NCBI GenBank assembly: GCA_041398665.1
Contig: JAWKUH010000011.1
Location: forward strand, 93,337 to 157,336
Origin: Rohdeia sp041398665
GTDB taxonomy: Bacteria; Planctomycetota; UBA1135; GCA-002686595
Length of the DNA: 64,000 bases
Reading direction: 5' to 3'
In this document: positions 10,801 to 18,561 of the stretch, piece by piece
Layout: each line of letters begins with the position of its first letter
Numbering within the stretch: position 1 is the first letter of the stretch
Notes under the pieces: generated by a model
The model's input: only the letters and a program-made list of their open reading frames with translations
What the model was told of the DNA's origin: nothing
Databases searched by the model: none
Position numbers and translations under genes: made by a program

Positions 10801-11179
10801 GAACGAGACCACGTTCGAGCTGCCCGACGAGTTCCGCAACGCGAACCTCTCGATCGAGGTGCGCGCCGGCGGGATCGCGCGGCGCGAGACGGTCTTCGCG
10901 GGCTCGCTCTCCGTGCAGTGGATCGAGAACTTCGGCCAGGTGCGCGTGACGCGCTCCGGCACGGGCGAGCTGCTGCCGAAGGTCTACGTGAAGGTCTTCG
11001 CGAAGCTGCCCGACGGCTCGGTCCGCTTCCACAAGGACGGCTACACCGACCTGCGCGGTCGCTTCGACTACGCCTCCCTGTCGGGGTCCGGCGCGAACGA
11101 CGCCGTGCGCTACGCGGTGCTCGTCCTGTCCGACACGGACGGAGCCGTCGTGAAGGAGGTCGCGCCGCCCGCGCGCTGA
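4841..11179 (+). CDS. Very large secreted protein with macroglobulin-like segments, unknown function
   Basis: 2112 residues. The N-terminus has a basic stretch, a hydrophobic core, a possible lipobox ending at Cys33 (LALAGC) and a possible signal-peptidase I site after ARAQ. Residues about 60-420 are helical and repeat-like. Residues about 450-900 look like stacked beta domains (for example VLNAIDPTDRTASPLLGR and RPVTVRLELADYTDAL), reminiscent of the MG domains of bacterial alpha-2-macroglobulins. No thioester CxEQ motif is seen. A Gly-rich low-complexity insert lies at about 1046-1080 and a Pro/Gly-rich linker near 1335. The C-terminus (about 2047-2080) has a well-formed segment with VKVFAKLPDGS, FHKDGYTDLRG and FDYASLS. 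I recall similar C-termini in other very large uncharacterised bacterial proteins, but cannot verify it. It appears to be a single gene ending at a strong hairpin. Location: periplasm, outer membrane or outside. Function unknown. Confidence 0.85.
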   Translation: MKNVFEGASGRRPSSLARPLHRSLAALLALAGCAALLAPPARAQGVPIGFEEDFALATDRSAALAELVPGTEDYYFYSCLDRQNAGDLDAVDPLLRAWVARHGENARTEQIRNRQALLLFDRDPAKAYAFLTDTFNLSFGHQRELPGEKPDLPTALDPALLVESTLAQRALSNHPGSASGLRGAALARLAMRGGDLDSRVLGDLLDRLDRADLPGMARLVARDLDTRESRGFGTRRVHGLLLLSQLEECATLRPELLTNRAFVDAWIRRLLPNEDVNWRRDRAARLAYLERLQGFADRLPATFNSFKAHVLHHRLELDLEMGAPDAERLRAYLALPRRAAFTPRRVLENLPPSAQQVDSGANYPTGLDAIGDDTELVRDYLAELLRGADSFARFTDLVEEKWLGRLFAETKILAGLGDMERWYSLLDDPAYYEQLEQRVDLEFPRTQRTEFGVDDPVEIALDVKNVETLLVKVFEIDARNSLVATGRDVDASIDLDGIVAGSETTTTYDEPPLRRVRRNFRFDQLQGPGVWIVEFIGNGVASRAVVRKGGLHVVDRTGSAGHVFRVFDENGVEQEHASILFGGRSYEADGVGEITLPYSTDPGRRTIVVQSGRRTSLATFRHADESYELRAGIHVEREALRRGGEADLVVRPLLLSNGHVAAPSILENVVLVVWTRDRDGNTSTLDVRDPALTADGEYVRRIPVPNDVAELRVTLRANVRNISRGQDDVVSASRSFVLNAIDPTDRTASPLLGRTPQGWYVDVVGRNGEKLAGRPVTVRLELADYTDALNVALQTDARGRVALGPLDGVTRVSLGELPGSFTTWLLDDEARTFPPSVHGVAGETLRVPYLGRAGRVTRETVSFQETRQGLPLRDAFEQVTLANGYVELRGLAAGEYTLRLLEPGATVDVSVTDGEVVRGIAVGRDRVLELGDATPLQVTGLRAEGDGVVVELAGAGASTRVHVHTSRYASAYDAFADLAVRGDVGLAWFGIERPDGDFRAERDIGDEFRYVLERRLARIFPGNMLRRPGLLLNPWELEETNTTIGLGGGSGGAFGGRRGGRAQGKKSGADDAHGGIGWNGSVFANLDFLPKGSPIATNLRPDADGRVRVPLDRLGDGRIVHVVAIDGANTVVRTLVLPEFPLQPRDLRQGEPLDATRHFGNFAGIEFLAGGSSVDVPSGSDLATYATLADVYQLFRTLAPFEDLARFEPLVRWSSLTEEEKRSTYSELACHEVHYFLHEKDPAFFDAVVRPYLANKAHKTFMDLWLLDRDVSAFLDPWAFERLNVFEKILLSRSVAERRDDLRRHVREAFELLPPALTLSTRAVEKALAGLALSRASGGGPGEPPQGPPPTTTGSSDFYLGDEVARNAAEPEASTEDGGLDAEEGLVALDQSLERLREDRQEQAGAAADKDADRRSANRELYRAVDETRALVENDWWHVRVEDAGPDLVGVDAFWRDFAESAPDAPFFSTNFTEAAGSLTEMLLALAVLDLPQEQDATTTPVEDDQVRITSESGLLVVRRETRALPLAEDAAPVLVSQDFYRLDDRYVYEDGVQLDKFVTAEYLVDTAYGCRIVVTNPTSAPRTLQLLVQVPVGAIPVLNGSRTRGVDVRLQPFGTSTFEYAFYFPSAGTFPQYPVQVEEDGSVVAFAEPDTFEVLVEPRTVDTRSWEYVSQVGTLDQVFEFLDGANLLRLDLSRIAWRMRDRAAYDRVIGYLRERFRYEPTLWSYGVRQQDARTTREWLAHQDWFAQRCGLALDSPLLTIDPVERKWYQHVEFDPLVNGRAHRFGRQYEILNGAVARQYRTMLAIFAYRPQLDDDDLMEATYYLLLQDRVADALDQFARIDPQRIETRLQYDYLAAYLDFYTDDHARARGIAERYLDHPVERWRELFREVVAQLDEAEGRTTGTPANGEPGQRQGELAAGEPSLDLRVEGRTVHVTYANLASCEVNYHPMDVELLFSGSPFVQQGPGSFAYVVPRRSDVLRLDPAKNETTFELPDEFRNANLSIEVRAGGIARRETVFAGSLSVQWIENFGQVRVTRSGTGELLPKVYVKVFAKLPDGSVRFHKDGYTDLRGRFDYASLSGSGANDAVRYAVLVLSDTDGAVVKEVAPPAR

Positions 11180-11202
11180 GCCCGGCACCGACCGGTCGGT
11201 CC

Positions 11203-11243
11203 GCGGCGCGCCGTCGCCCCCTCGCGGGGCGGCGGCGCGCCGC
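11203..11243 (+). terminator. Strong hairpin terminator after the large secreted protein gene
   Basis: Two 18-nt arms (11203-11220 and 11226-11243) pair at 17 of 18 positions around a 5-nt loop. The arms are almost entirely G and C. It starts 24 nt after the stop codon. There is no U-tract, as is common in GC-rich genomes. Confidence 0.75.
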
Positions 11244-11439
11244 GTTCCGGGGGCAGCGTCCCGACGGACCGCGCCGCGAATCCGCGGGTCGCCTTCGCGC
11301 GAAGGACGAGCGTCGCACGGCGCTCGATCGATGGTTCTCGCACACGCTCTCGGGGGGACGGTCCCCGTCCGGCACTCGCTCCCGCGGGTCCTGGCCGTCG
11401 CTCGACCCGAGGAGTCTTCGTCGCGCGCCCCGTTCGCTC

Positions 11440-11445
11440 TATCCT
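11440..11445 (+). promoter_or_regulatory. Candidate -10 element (TATCCT) for the sigma/anti-sigma pair
   Basis: TATCCT lies 29 nt before the ATG at 11475, preceded by a GC-rich stretch without an obvious -35. The spacing allows a short leader rather than a leaderless start. Confidence 0.35.
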
Positions 11446-11474
11446 CTGCGCGACCGGCACCGCCGCGGTCCCCC

Positions 11475-12037
11475 ATGCCGAGCTCGCACGAGAGAGGTGA
11501 TCTCCTCCCCCGCATCGCCGACGGGGACCGTGAGGCCGTGGGCCTCGCGATCGAGCGCTACGGCGCGCTGGTCTGGTCGATGGTCCGGGGCGTGCTCGGC
11601 GACGGCGACCTCGCGGAGGACGCCGCCCAGGAGGTCTTCATCGACCTGTGGACGAAGGCGGCGCGCTTCGACGGCTCGAAGTCGAGCGAGGCGAGCTTCG
11701 TCGCGCTGATCGCGCGGCGCCGCGCCATCGACGTGCGCCGGCGCGCGCGCCGGACGCGTTGACGTCGTGAGCGACGCGCCTCGACGAGGTCGCCCGCACC
11801 GAGGAGGGTTTCGAGCTGGTGGAGCGCGACGACGAGGTGCGCGTCGCCAACGAGGTGCCGGCGCCCGAAGGCCTGAACAACAGCGTGCTCGCCCTCGCTC
11901 GTCGAGGGCCTGACGCACACCGAGATCGCCGAGCGCACGAAGATGCCCGTCGGTCTGTCGGAAGACGCGCATCGCGCGGCGCGGCTCCAGAAGGGCAGCG
12001 CGAACCTGGCCGGGCGCCGCCTCGAGGTGAGGCGTGA
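11475..12037 (+). CDS. ECF sigma factor, multiple frameshifts
   Basis: The ATG at 11475 begins MPSSHERGDLLPRIADGDRE. Region 2 is clear: AIERYGALVWSMVRGVLGD, then LAEDAAQEVFIDLWTKAARF and IARRRAIDVRRRARRTR. The first frame stops at 11762. Another frame continues with LDEVARTEEGFELVERDDEV. Region 4 is spread over several frames: VEGLTHTEIAERTKMPVG, then a scrambled segment readable as VKTRIARxLQK, then ANLAGRRLEV. At least four indels are needed. The reconstruction ends at a TGA overlapping the GTG of the anti-sigma gene. A normal sigma/anti-sigma order and all expected parts are present, so local sequence error is more likely than decay. Regulon unknown. Confidence 0.75.
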
Positions 12038-12823
12038 GCGCCGGGGACGATCGCGCACGGCTCGACGAGCTGCTCGTCGGGCTCGAGCTCGGCGACCTCG
12101 AGGCCGCCGAGACGGCGGAGCTGCACCGCCTGCTCGACGCGCTCGACGACGGCGCGGGCGGCGGCGATGATCGACGCCGCCGCGCGCGACGCGGCAGCGC
12201 TGCACGCGCCTTCGACGCTGCGCGGCAAAGCCGAGCTGCCCGCGGCGATCCGGCGAGCGCGTCGAGCTCGACGCCGACCGTTGGTCTGGCCCCTCGGAGG
12301 TCGAGCGCGAGCGCGCCGTCGAGATCGCCCACCGTCCGACCTTCGCCGCCGCCGTCGGCTGGATCGCCGCCGTCGCCGCGGCGATCGCGCTGATCGTGGT
12401 GCTGCTGCGCGAGGACGGCGGCGCGCCGTGTCCCGAGACGCGCGCGGAGTTCGTCGCGCGGGCGACCGACCTCGCTGTGCGCGTCGACTGGACGCCGACC
12501 GAGGATCCGCTGGGCGCCGGCGTCACCGGCGACGTCGTGGAGCCCGTCCGAGCAGAGGGGCTACATGCGCTCAAGGGTCTGTGGACGCACGACCCTGAGC
12601 ACGAGCAGTACCAGCTCTGGATCATCGACGCCGCGCGCGAGGGCGAACACCCTGTCGACGGGCGGCGTTCGACGCGTCGAGCGACGACGAGATCGTCGTC
12701 CCGATCGACGCGAAGCTCGCCGTCGGGAAGCCGGCGGCGTTCGCGGTGACGTCGAGAAGCCCGGCGGCGTCGTGGTGTCCGAGCAGGGAGCACCTGTTCC
12801 TGCTCGCGCCGGTCGGCGGTTGA
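12034..12823 (+). CDS. RskA-like anti-sigma factor, multiple frameshifts
   Basis: The GTG at 12034 overlaps the sigma stop. The N-terminal cytoplasmic part reads DDRARLDELLVGLELGDLEA then AAETAELHRLLDALDDG. A single transmembrane helix (AAAVGWIAAVAAAIALIVVL) follows after a frame change. The extracytoplasmic C-terminal part has the RskA signature YQLWIIDA, then PVDGGVF and AFAVTVEKPGGV, ending LFLLAPVGG and TGA at 12821-12823. It would hold the upstream ECF sigma factor at the membrane. At least four indels interrupt the frame. Family assignment rests on the order of motifs, which is intact. Confidence 0.7.
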
Positions 12824-12848
12824 TCGGAGAGCGGCGCGGGCCGCGCCG

Positions 12849-14046
12849 TCAGAGCCGAGCACGTCCGACCCGTCCGCGAGCGGCAGCGTCAGCTCGCGGC
12901 ACTTAACGCCGGTCCCTTCGAGACGTCGGCGGCGTCCCACACCTCGAGGACGTAGTCGCCGGGGGCGAATTCATCGAACTCGTACGGCGGATAGAAGTCG
13001 CCGAGCACGTTCCGGTGCTCCGCTGGACGCAGAGGGTCCAACAGTCGTGGGTCGTCAATCCGAGGAGCACGCTCCTCGCATCGCCGTAGAACGCGTCCGA
13101 CTTGCGCGGGACGTACCTCGACCTCGGGAAGACGGTTGCGCCCTTCTCCCCGTCGATCCCTCGGGAAGCTCGATGCGCAACGCCGCCGGCTCGGCGAGCG
13201 TCGCGACGACGTGGTCGCCGGGTTCCTCGAAATCCAGGGCGCGAACACGCGCCGCTCCGAACCGTCCGCGGCGCGCCCCTCGACGTACCAGACCTCGTCC
13301 GGTCCGTCCAGCCAACCGTACACCTCGACCGTCCGGTTCGTGGGCACCTCGAGCGTCTCCGGTCCGAGCGTGCCGTTCCCACCCGAGCCGTCGTGGCGGA
13401 AGAAGCGGACGAGACAGGACTCGTCGCGCTCCGAGCGCACTTCGAGCGTGGCCGCGACCGGGAGGAGCGTCGGGACGACGTCGCCGAGGTCGACCACCGC
13501 GCCGTCGTAGGGATCCGCGAGGGGCGTCGCGACGACGTGCAGGCGGACGTACTCGAGCCGCTCCGTCGAGAGCGGCTGCGACGACCTCCAGAAGAACATC
13601 GCGCGCGGAGCGAGGAACAGCTCGATCTCCGCGTCGTGCCCGAGCACGTAGCCCTCGTCGTCGCGCAGGACCGCGGAGAAGCGACCGCTCGCTTCGATGC
13701 GTCGCGCGTCCCTCGATTTCACCCAGTCGCCCCCGTCGGGACGCGCGCCGGGCATGCGAACGGAGACCTCGGGTCCACCCGAGAGGAGGCGGTCGTCGGG
13801 ATCCACGATCCGACCGCGCACGGTGAGGCGGTGCACGACGCGGTGAGCCGGATCGCTGTCGGTCGGACGTGACGACGAAGCGTCCTCGCCGTCGTCGAGT
13901 ACGTGCGCATCGGGCGGATCGGCGAGGACGAGGGAACGGGTCGATGTGGGCGACCCATCACCCGGATCGTTCGTCGCCGAGCGACACGCGCTCGCGAGGG
14001 CGCAGGCGGCGAGCGCGAGTGCCGCAATCCTCGTCGGCAGGTGCAT
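12849..14046 (-). CDS. Secreted/lipoprotein paralogue 3 of a three-gene set, frameshifted in its C-terminal third
   Basis: The ATG at 14046 overlaps the stop of the previous gene (TGATG). The N-terminus MHLPTRIAALALAACALASAC is a signal peptide with a lipobox. A conserved middle follows: RIVDPDDRLLSGGPEVSVRM, LFLAPRAMFFWRSSQPL, DLGDVVPTLLPVAATLEVRS and VYGWLDGPDEVWYVEGR, each matched in the two neighbours. After FAPW near 13240 several frame changes occur, but GDHVVATLAEP, FYPPYEFDEFAPGDYVLEVW and ELTLPLADGSDVL can be recovered in other frames. One further base gives the family ending -VLEL and the TGA at 12849. Function unknown. It looks like beta-sheet domains ending in a prealbumin/carboxypeptidase-regulatory-like fold. 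Confidence 0.65.
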
Positions 14047-15325
14047 CACAGCTCGAGCACCTCTCCTCCGCCCGGGAGCGGCAGAGTGACGTCGACGGAA
14101 AGGAGAGGTCCGACGACCGCCTGAGCTTCGAGCCAGAGGTCGAGGACGTAGTCGCCCGGCGGAAGGCCCTCGAACCGGACCGGATCTCGACGCGACACCT
14201 GGAAGCCGTAGGTGTTCAGGCTCGGACGCGACCAATTCTCGCGCTGGAGGATCGCGAACAATCTGGAACTCGGTCTGGAACCCTCGGGAAGCGGAACCGC
14301 CGGAACGTGCTCGGCTCGTGGCGTGAGCACCGCCCAACCGTCGTCGATGTCGAAGATCCCCGTGGAATCGACCGTCAGCGAGATCGGTTCGGCGAGCGTC
14401 GCGACGACGTGGTCGCCGGGGCCGAACCAGGGTGCGAACACGACTCGCCCCGGTTCGTCGCGAGCGGAGCCCCAGAGGTGCCAACGCTCGGTGGGCGAGT
14501 CGAGCCAACCGAACAGCTCGTGGGTCTCGTTGGTCCGGATCTCCACTCGGTCGGGCATCGAGACTCCGTTCACGACCATCTCGGTGAAGCGCGAGAACCC
14601 GACCTCGCACACCTCGTCGCGATCGGAGCGGATCTCGAACGTGGCGGCCACGGGCAGCGCGCGCGGCGCGACCTCGCCGAGGTCGACGACGGCGAGCCCG
14701 GGTTCGTCGATCTCGGGCACGCCGGTGAATCTCGCGCGTGCGTGGAACGCGGGCTCGAGGAGCAGCGGACTCGCCCACTCCCAGGAGTACATGCTGCGCG
14801 GCGCCACGAGGAGCTCGACGTCGAGCGCACGACCGCGCAGGTCGCCCTCGTCGTAGGTGAACCACGCGACCAGGAATCCGTTCTCGTCGACCGAGGGGCT
14901 GTTCTCGAACGTCCACGTCCCGCGTCCGGGTGCGAGCCTGGGAACCTCGAGGTGGATCGAGGGTTCGAGATGCTCGCGGAGGAGCCCCTGCGGATCGACG
15001 ATGCGCGCACGCACGGCAAGTCGGCGAACGACCGGTAGCGGCTCCGTGTCGTCCGCAGTCGGTGGTTCGACGGCGACGACGTCCGGGGTCTCGCGCCGCT
15101 CCTGCTGCTGCTCGGCGTCCGCCAGACGCGCCACACGATCCACGCTCGGTCGCGCCGGATCGACGCGACTCGACGCGATGTCACGGGCGTCGTCGTTCGC
15201 GGCTCGCATGAACACCGCGAGGAGCGCGAGCGTGACGACGAGTGCCGCCGCGCCGAGCGCGCGCGGTCGACGGAAGCTGCGACGCGCCGTCCCTCCGGTA
15301 CGACCGGTCCCCGGTACCCCGCCAC
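14046..15325 (-). CDS. Membrane-anchored paralogue 2 of the three-gene set
   Basis: About 390-425 residues. The continuous frame runs from about 15270 to the TGA at 14046 and includes a transmembrane segment LGAAALVVTLALLAVFM followed by an Ala/Asp/Arg-rich linker. The body shares with its neighbours LAVRARIVDPQGLL, LLVAPRSMYSWEWASPLLLE, VDLGEVAPRALPVAATFEI, LFGWLDSPTERWHLWG, FAPWFGPGDHVVATLAEP, LPPGDYVLDLWLEA and the ending LPLPGGGEVLEL. No start codon exists in this frame upstream of the membrane segment. A GTG at 15325 overlaps the previous stop (TAGTG) in another frame and would encode MAGYRGPVVPEGR, so one indel near 15290 is likely. Role unknown, probably exported envelope protein. Confidence 0.65.
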
Positions 15326-16632
15326 TACAGCTCGAGCACCTCCCCGCCGCCCGCGAGCGGCAGCGACAGCTCCCGCACGATGAAGGGCGCGCCTCGTCGG
15401 CCGCGACGGTCGCGCAGTTCGAGGACGTACGCTCCGGGCGGGACCCACTCGAACGCGAAGGGTTCGCCGAACGCGAGGCTCGATCCGCGGCGCCCGCGCA
15501 CGAGCTCCGGTTGGTAGAGCCGCATCGGGGCCAGCATCGCGTCGAGCGAGCCGTCCTCGAACACGAGCGGCAGGTACTCCTCCGCCGGCGTCAGGACCGC
15601 TGCCACGGACTCCCCTGCGAGTTCGACCGCGAGCACCTCGCCGAACACGACTTCGAGTCGACCGACGTGGACGAGCTCCGCGACCACGTCGTCGCCGAGG
15701 CCGAACGACGGTGCGACGACCTCGCGCGGGCGGAGGGCTCCGTCGGGACCGAAGGTCGGCTCGAGCGCCTCGCCCCACACGCTCCAGATCGGGTCGGGAT
15801 CGTCGGGCCGACCGCGGACCTCGACGCGGCGATCGGTCTCGACCTCGAACGTCCTGTGTTCGCCCGAGAGCTGGAGACTCCCCCCGCCCCGGTCCAAGCG
15901 CCCGAACCGGATCCGACACGTCGCCGCGTCCTCGCAGCGGACCACGAGGTGCGCGACGACCGGCGCCGGTGCGCGCTCGATCGAGCCCAGGTCGAACTCG
16001 TAGCGATCGACGTCGACGGGACGCGCGGGAGCGATCCGGCGGACGTAGACGGTCTCGCGCTCGCCCAGTTCGAGCGTCGAGCACGGACCGAAGATCTCGT
16101 CGAACTCGATCTCGCGCACGAGCACCTCGAGTTCGGACCCGAGCAGGCTTCGCTCCGCCTCGAACGTGGCGCGAAGAACCCCGCCTTCGGCGCTGCGCCG
16201 CACCTCGCGTGCGTCCACCGTGGGGCGCGCGAAGCCGGTCCCGAACGCGTCCGCGATCGCTCCGCCGACACGGATCTCGAGCCGCTTCCAGGTCGCGCCG
16301 TCGACGTCGACCGAATCCGCACGCACGTCGATGCGGACGCGGTCGCTCCGGTCGGTCGCGGCGAACGATCGGTCGACCACGACGGCCCGGGAAGGACGCT
16401 CGCCCTCGTGCACGCGCAGCGGCACGGTCTCCCCCTCCTCCGACACCTCGACGGAGCGGCGCGGTTCGTGCGCATCGTGGTCGGCGAGAACGACGTCGAC
16501 CGGACCTTCGCCACGCACCGCCTCGCTCGGGGACGCATCGACGCTCGGGGCGTCGCCGACCGACGAACGGAAGCGGGCGAACGCGACGAGGATCGCCACG
16601 ACGATCGCACCGAGGATGTTCCGCTGTCGCAC
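15325..16632 (-). CDS. Membrane-anchored paralogue 1 of the three-gene set
   Basis: 435 residues from GTG at 16632, intact. The N-terminal anchor is NILGAIVVAILVAFARF, then a low-complexity acidic stretch and beta-rich domains. Shared motifs with the two downstream genes: VYVRRIAPARPVDVDRYEFD, a Cys pair in VVRCEDAATCRIRFG, the VEVRGRPDDPDPIWSVWG block, GDDVVAELVHVG, EWVPPGAYVLELRD and the ending ELSLPLAGGGEVLEL. The repeated PPG-Y-VLEL motif suggests a C-terminal prealbumin-like sandwich that may bind ligands at the envelope. It is the first of three overlapping paralogues, 31 nt after the EF-hand protein gene. A specific function cannot be assigned. Confidence 0.7.
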   Translation of the reverse strand: MRQRNILGAIVVAILVAFARFRSSVGDAPSVDASPSEAVRGEGPVDVVLADHDAHEPRRSVEVSEEGETVPLRVHEGERPSRAVVVDRSFAATDRSDRVRIDVRADSVDVDGATWKRLEIRVGGAIADAFGTGFARPTVDAREVRRSAEGGVLRATFEAERSLLGSELEVLVREIEFDEIFGPCSTLELGERETVYVRRIAPARPVDVDRYEFDLGSIERAPAPVVAHLVVRCEDAATCRIRFGRLDRGGGSLQLSGEHRTFEVETDRRVEVRGRPDDPDPIWSVWGEALEPTFGPDGALRPREVVAPSFGLGDDVVAELVHVGRLEVVFGEVLAVELAGESVAAVLTPAEEYLPLVFEDGSLDAMLAPMRLYQPELVRGRRGSSLAFGEPFAFEWVPPGAYVLELRDRRGRRGAPFIVRELSLPLAGGGEVLEL

Positions 16633-16663
16633 GTCGGTTCCTAGCCTGCGCAGCGACCGGCGG

Positions 16664-18529
16664 TCACCGACCCCGTCGTCCGGTGTCGACGTCGTCGGTC
16701 GCGAGCGCGGTCGGCCGCTCGAGCCGCAGCGTCCAGTCTCCGAGCACGCTCCAGAAGAGCGTGCGCTTCCTCCCGATGTCGCCGCCGACGCTCCCCCAGG
16801 TCTCGGCGTTCGACTCGATCTCGAACGAGCGGCGCCACGCGTCGCCGAAGGTCGCGCCCTCGCGCAGCGCCTCGGCGAAGCCCGCCGGCTCGTCGTAGAA
16901 GACCTTCGCGCGCCCCACCATCGCGAGGCCGCGGCCGAAGAAGAGCAGCGCCTCGCCGCCCTGTCGCACGCCGTAGCGCGGATCGTCGTAGGCGCGGTCG
17001 AGCGCGCCCGGCGGCGAGATGCCGTTGCAGCCCGTGTGGTGGTAGAAGCTCGGCGAGTCGGGCAACGCTCCGCTCTCCCACAAGGACCTGAGCAGGAACC
17101 AGTCGAGCTTGCCGCCGCCGCACGCCGCCCGGAGCGACGGCACGAGCTTCTCGCCGCGCTGCGTCCAGGCCATGACGCCGCCGGCGCAGGCCTCGTCGAG
17201 GAGCTTCGCGTCGGCCTTGTCGAAGACGGAGCCCCAGTCGTCGCTGTGCGCGCGAACCGTCCGGAGCAGCGCGGGGTACTCGAGCCACGAGACGACATCG
17301 GCGAGCGTCGGCGAGCCCGCGACGTCGGCGCGCTCGCGGTCGGTCGCGCCCCAGTCGTCGGCGGCGCGGCGCACCACGCCGTACCCCGACCCGAGCCCGT
17401 GCGCGAGCGACGTCGCGCGCCACGCGACGTCAGCGCTGCCCGTGCGGTACGCGTGGTTGCGGTCGAGGAACTCGGCGAGCAGCCGGCGCTCGAGCAACGG
17501 ATCGAGCTCGTAGAGTCCGTCGCGCCAGTGCGGCACGTCCTCCTTCGACGCGAAGGCGACCTCGCGCGCGTGTCCCGCCTCGTCGAGCAGGCCCGAGCCG
17601 TCCGCGCCGCGGATCGAGCGCTTCGGACTCACCGCCGTGCCACGCGCGTCGATGCGCGAGACCACGACGTCGGGGCGCGGGATCACGTTGGGGCGCGCGC
17701 GGTCGGAGTCCGAGCACTCGTGGTCGCACGCCTCGTCGTAGGGCGTGACGCGATGCCCGACGACGTCGCCGTCCACGCCCAGCACGTCGTCGACGACCAC
17801 CGTGCCGTCGACGAGGTGGAAGAAGTCCTCGAACTCGACGGCGCCGCGCTCGAGGTCGACGCACGCTCCGCCGGCGCTCGGCACCTTGCCGTCGAACACG
17901 GCGAGGACCGTCTCGAGTCGCGTGCGCGGCTCGACGTAGACGTCCTCCCAGCGGCCGTCGAGGTCGCTGAGCACGATGTCGGCGCGGCGCGCGACGTCCT
18001 CCGCCACGCGGCGCAGGAAGTACGCGTCCGGGTAGCGCGCCTCCTCCGGCGTACCGCGGTGCAGCACGAGATCTTCGTGCTTGCGCCAGTTCACGGTGCG
18101 CACGACGAGCGCGTCGGGGAAGTGTCCCACGAGCAACGCGCCGGCGAACTCGTGCGACGGCTCGGCGTCGTAGGCGCGCAGCATCTCGCGCAACGCGAGC
18201 ACGAAGCGCCCGTCGCGATGCCCCTCGCTCGGCGCGAGACGCACCGACACGACGTCGACGGCGTACTCCGCCGCGAGGTCGTTCGCGAGCCGCTCGACGC
18301 GCGGACGCAGGTCGATCGCGCCGTCGAGGTCCTCGAGCAGGCGCGCCTCGACGAGCACGAGCACCGACCTCGTCGCACCGTCGGTGCGCCGCGCGCCGAG
18401 CGGTTCAACGCTCGCGATCTCGATGCGGCCGTCGCCGTCCTGGTCGAATCCGCTGAACCGGGCGGCGAGGTCGTCGGCACCGCACGACGGTGTCGCTGCG
18501 GCGGCGAGGGCGAGGACGAGTTCGAGCAT
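16664..18529 (-). CDS. Exported EF-hand protein, possibly with a gingipain/caspase-like fold
   Basis: 621 residues. A short signal-like N-terminus (MLELVLALAAAATPSCG) is followed by one EF-hand loop, FDQDGDGRIEI (Asp29, Asp31, Asp33). The body has ALLVGHFPDALVVRTVNW, ADIVLSDLDGRWEDVYVEP, RPDVVVSRIDARG and late in the protein SFYHHTGCNGISPP, with a His and a Cys close together. A pattern of a hydrophobic strand followed by S-D-LDG and then PD-V-V-R resembles C25 (gingipain) peptidases, but the match is weak and I do not claim activity. It lies 32 nt downstream of the alpha-mannosidase gene on the same strand. The start is supported by a TACCCT hexamer 6 nt upstream, which implies its own leaderless promoter. 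Confidence 0.6.
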   Translation of the reverse strand: MLELVLALAAAATPSCGADDLAARFSGFDQDGDGRIEIASVEPLGARRTDGATRSVLVLVEARLLEDLDGAIDLRPRVERLANDLAAEYAVDVVSVRLAPSEGHRDGRFVLALREMLRAYDAEPSHEFAGALLVGHFPDALVVRTVNWRKHEDLVLHRGTPEEARYPDAYFLRRVAEDVARRADIVLSDLDGRWEDVYVEPRTRLETVLAVFDGKVPSAGGACVDLERGAVEFEDFFHLVDGTVVVDDVLGVDGDVVGHRVTPYDEACDHECSDSDRARPNVIPRPDVVVSRIDARGTAVSPKRSIRGADGSGLLDEAGHAREVAFASKEDVPHWRDGLYELDPLLERRLLAEFLDRNHAYRTGSADVAWRATSLAHGLGSGYGVVRRAADDWGATDRERADVAGSPTLADVVSWLEYPALLRTVRAHSDDWGSVFDKADAKLLDEACAGGVMAWTQRGEKLVPSLRAACGGGKLDWFLLRSLWESGALPDSPSFYHHTGCNGISPPGALDRAYDDPRYGVRQGGEALLFFGRGLAMVGRAKVFYDEPAGFAEALREGATFGDAWRRSFEIESNAETWGSVGGDIGRKRTLFWSVLGDWTLRLERPTALATDDVDTGRRGR

Positions 18530-18535
18530 CCCGTG

Positions 18536-18541
18536 AGGGTA
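18536..18541 (-). promoter_or_regulatory. Candidate -10 element (TACCCT) for the EF-hand protein gene
   Basis: TACCCT on the minus strand ends 6 nt before the ATG at 18529, within the 32-nt gap after the alpha-mannosidase gene. This is the spacing expected for a leaderless transcript. Confidence 0.4.
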
Positions 18542-18561
18542 GCCTCGTACCGCGATCGCCG

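Noticed and set aside
4787..11515. A minus-strand open frame of over 2200 codons opposite the large secreted protein gene
   Set aside because: It is antisense to a coherent protein with a signal peptide and conserved C-terminal block. Its translation is Arg/Val/Glu/Ala-biased with no domain, as expected for an opposite frame in very GC-rich DNA.
12889..14916. A single 675-codon minus-strand gene covering parts of two of the three paralogues
   Set aside because: Its first half is Arg-rich shadow sequence. The real start is the lipoprotein signal at 14046, and the upstream paralogue occupies another frame.
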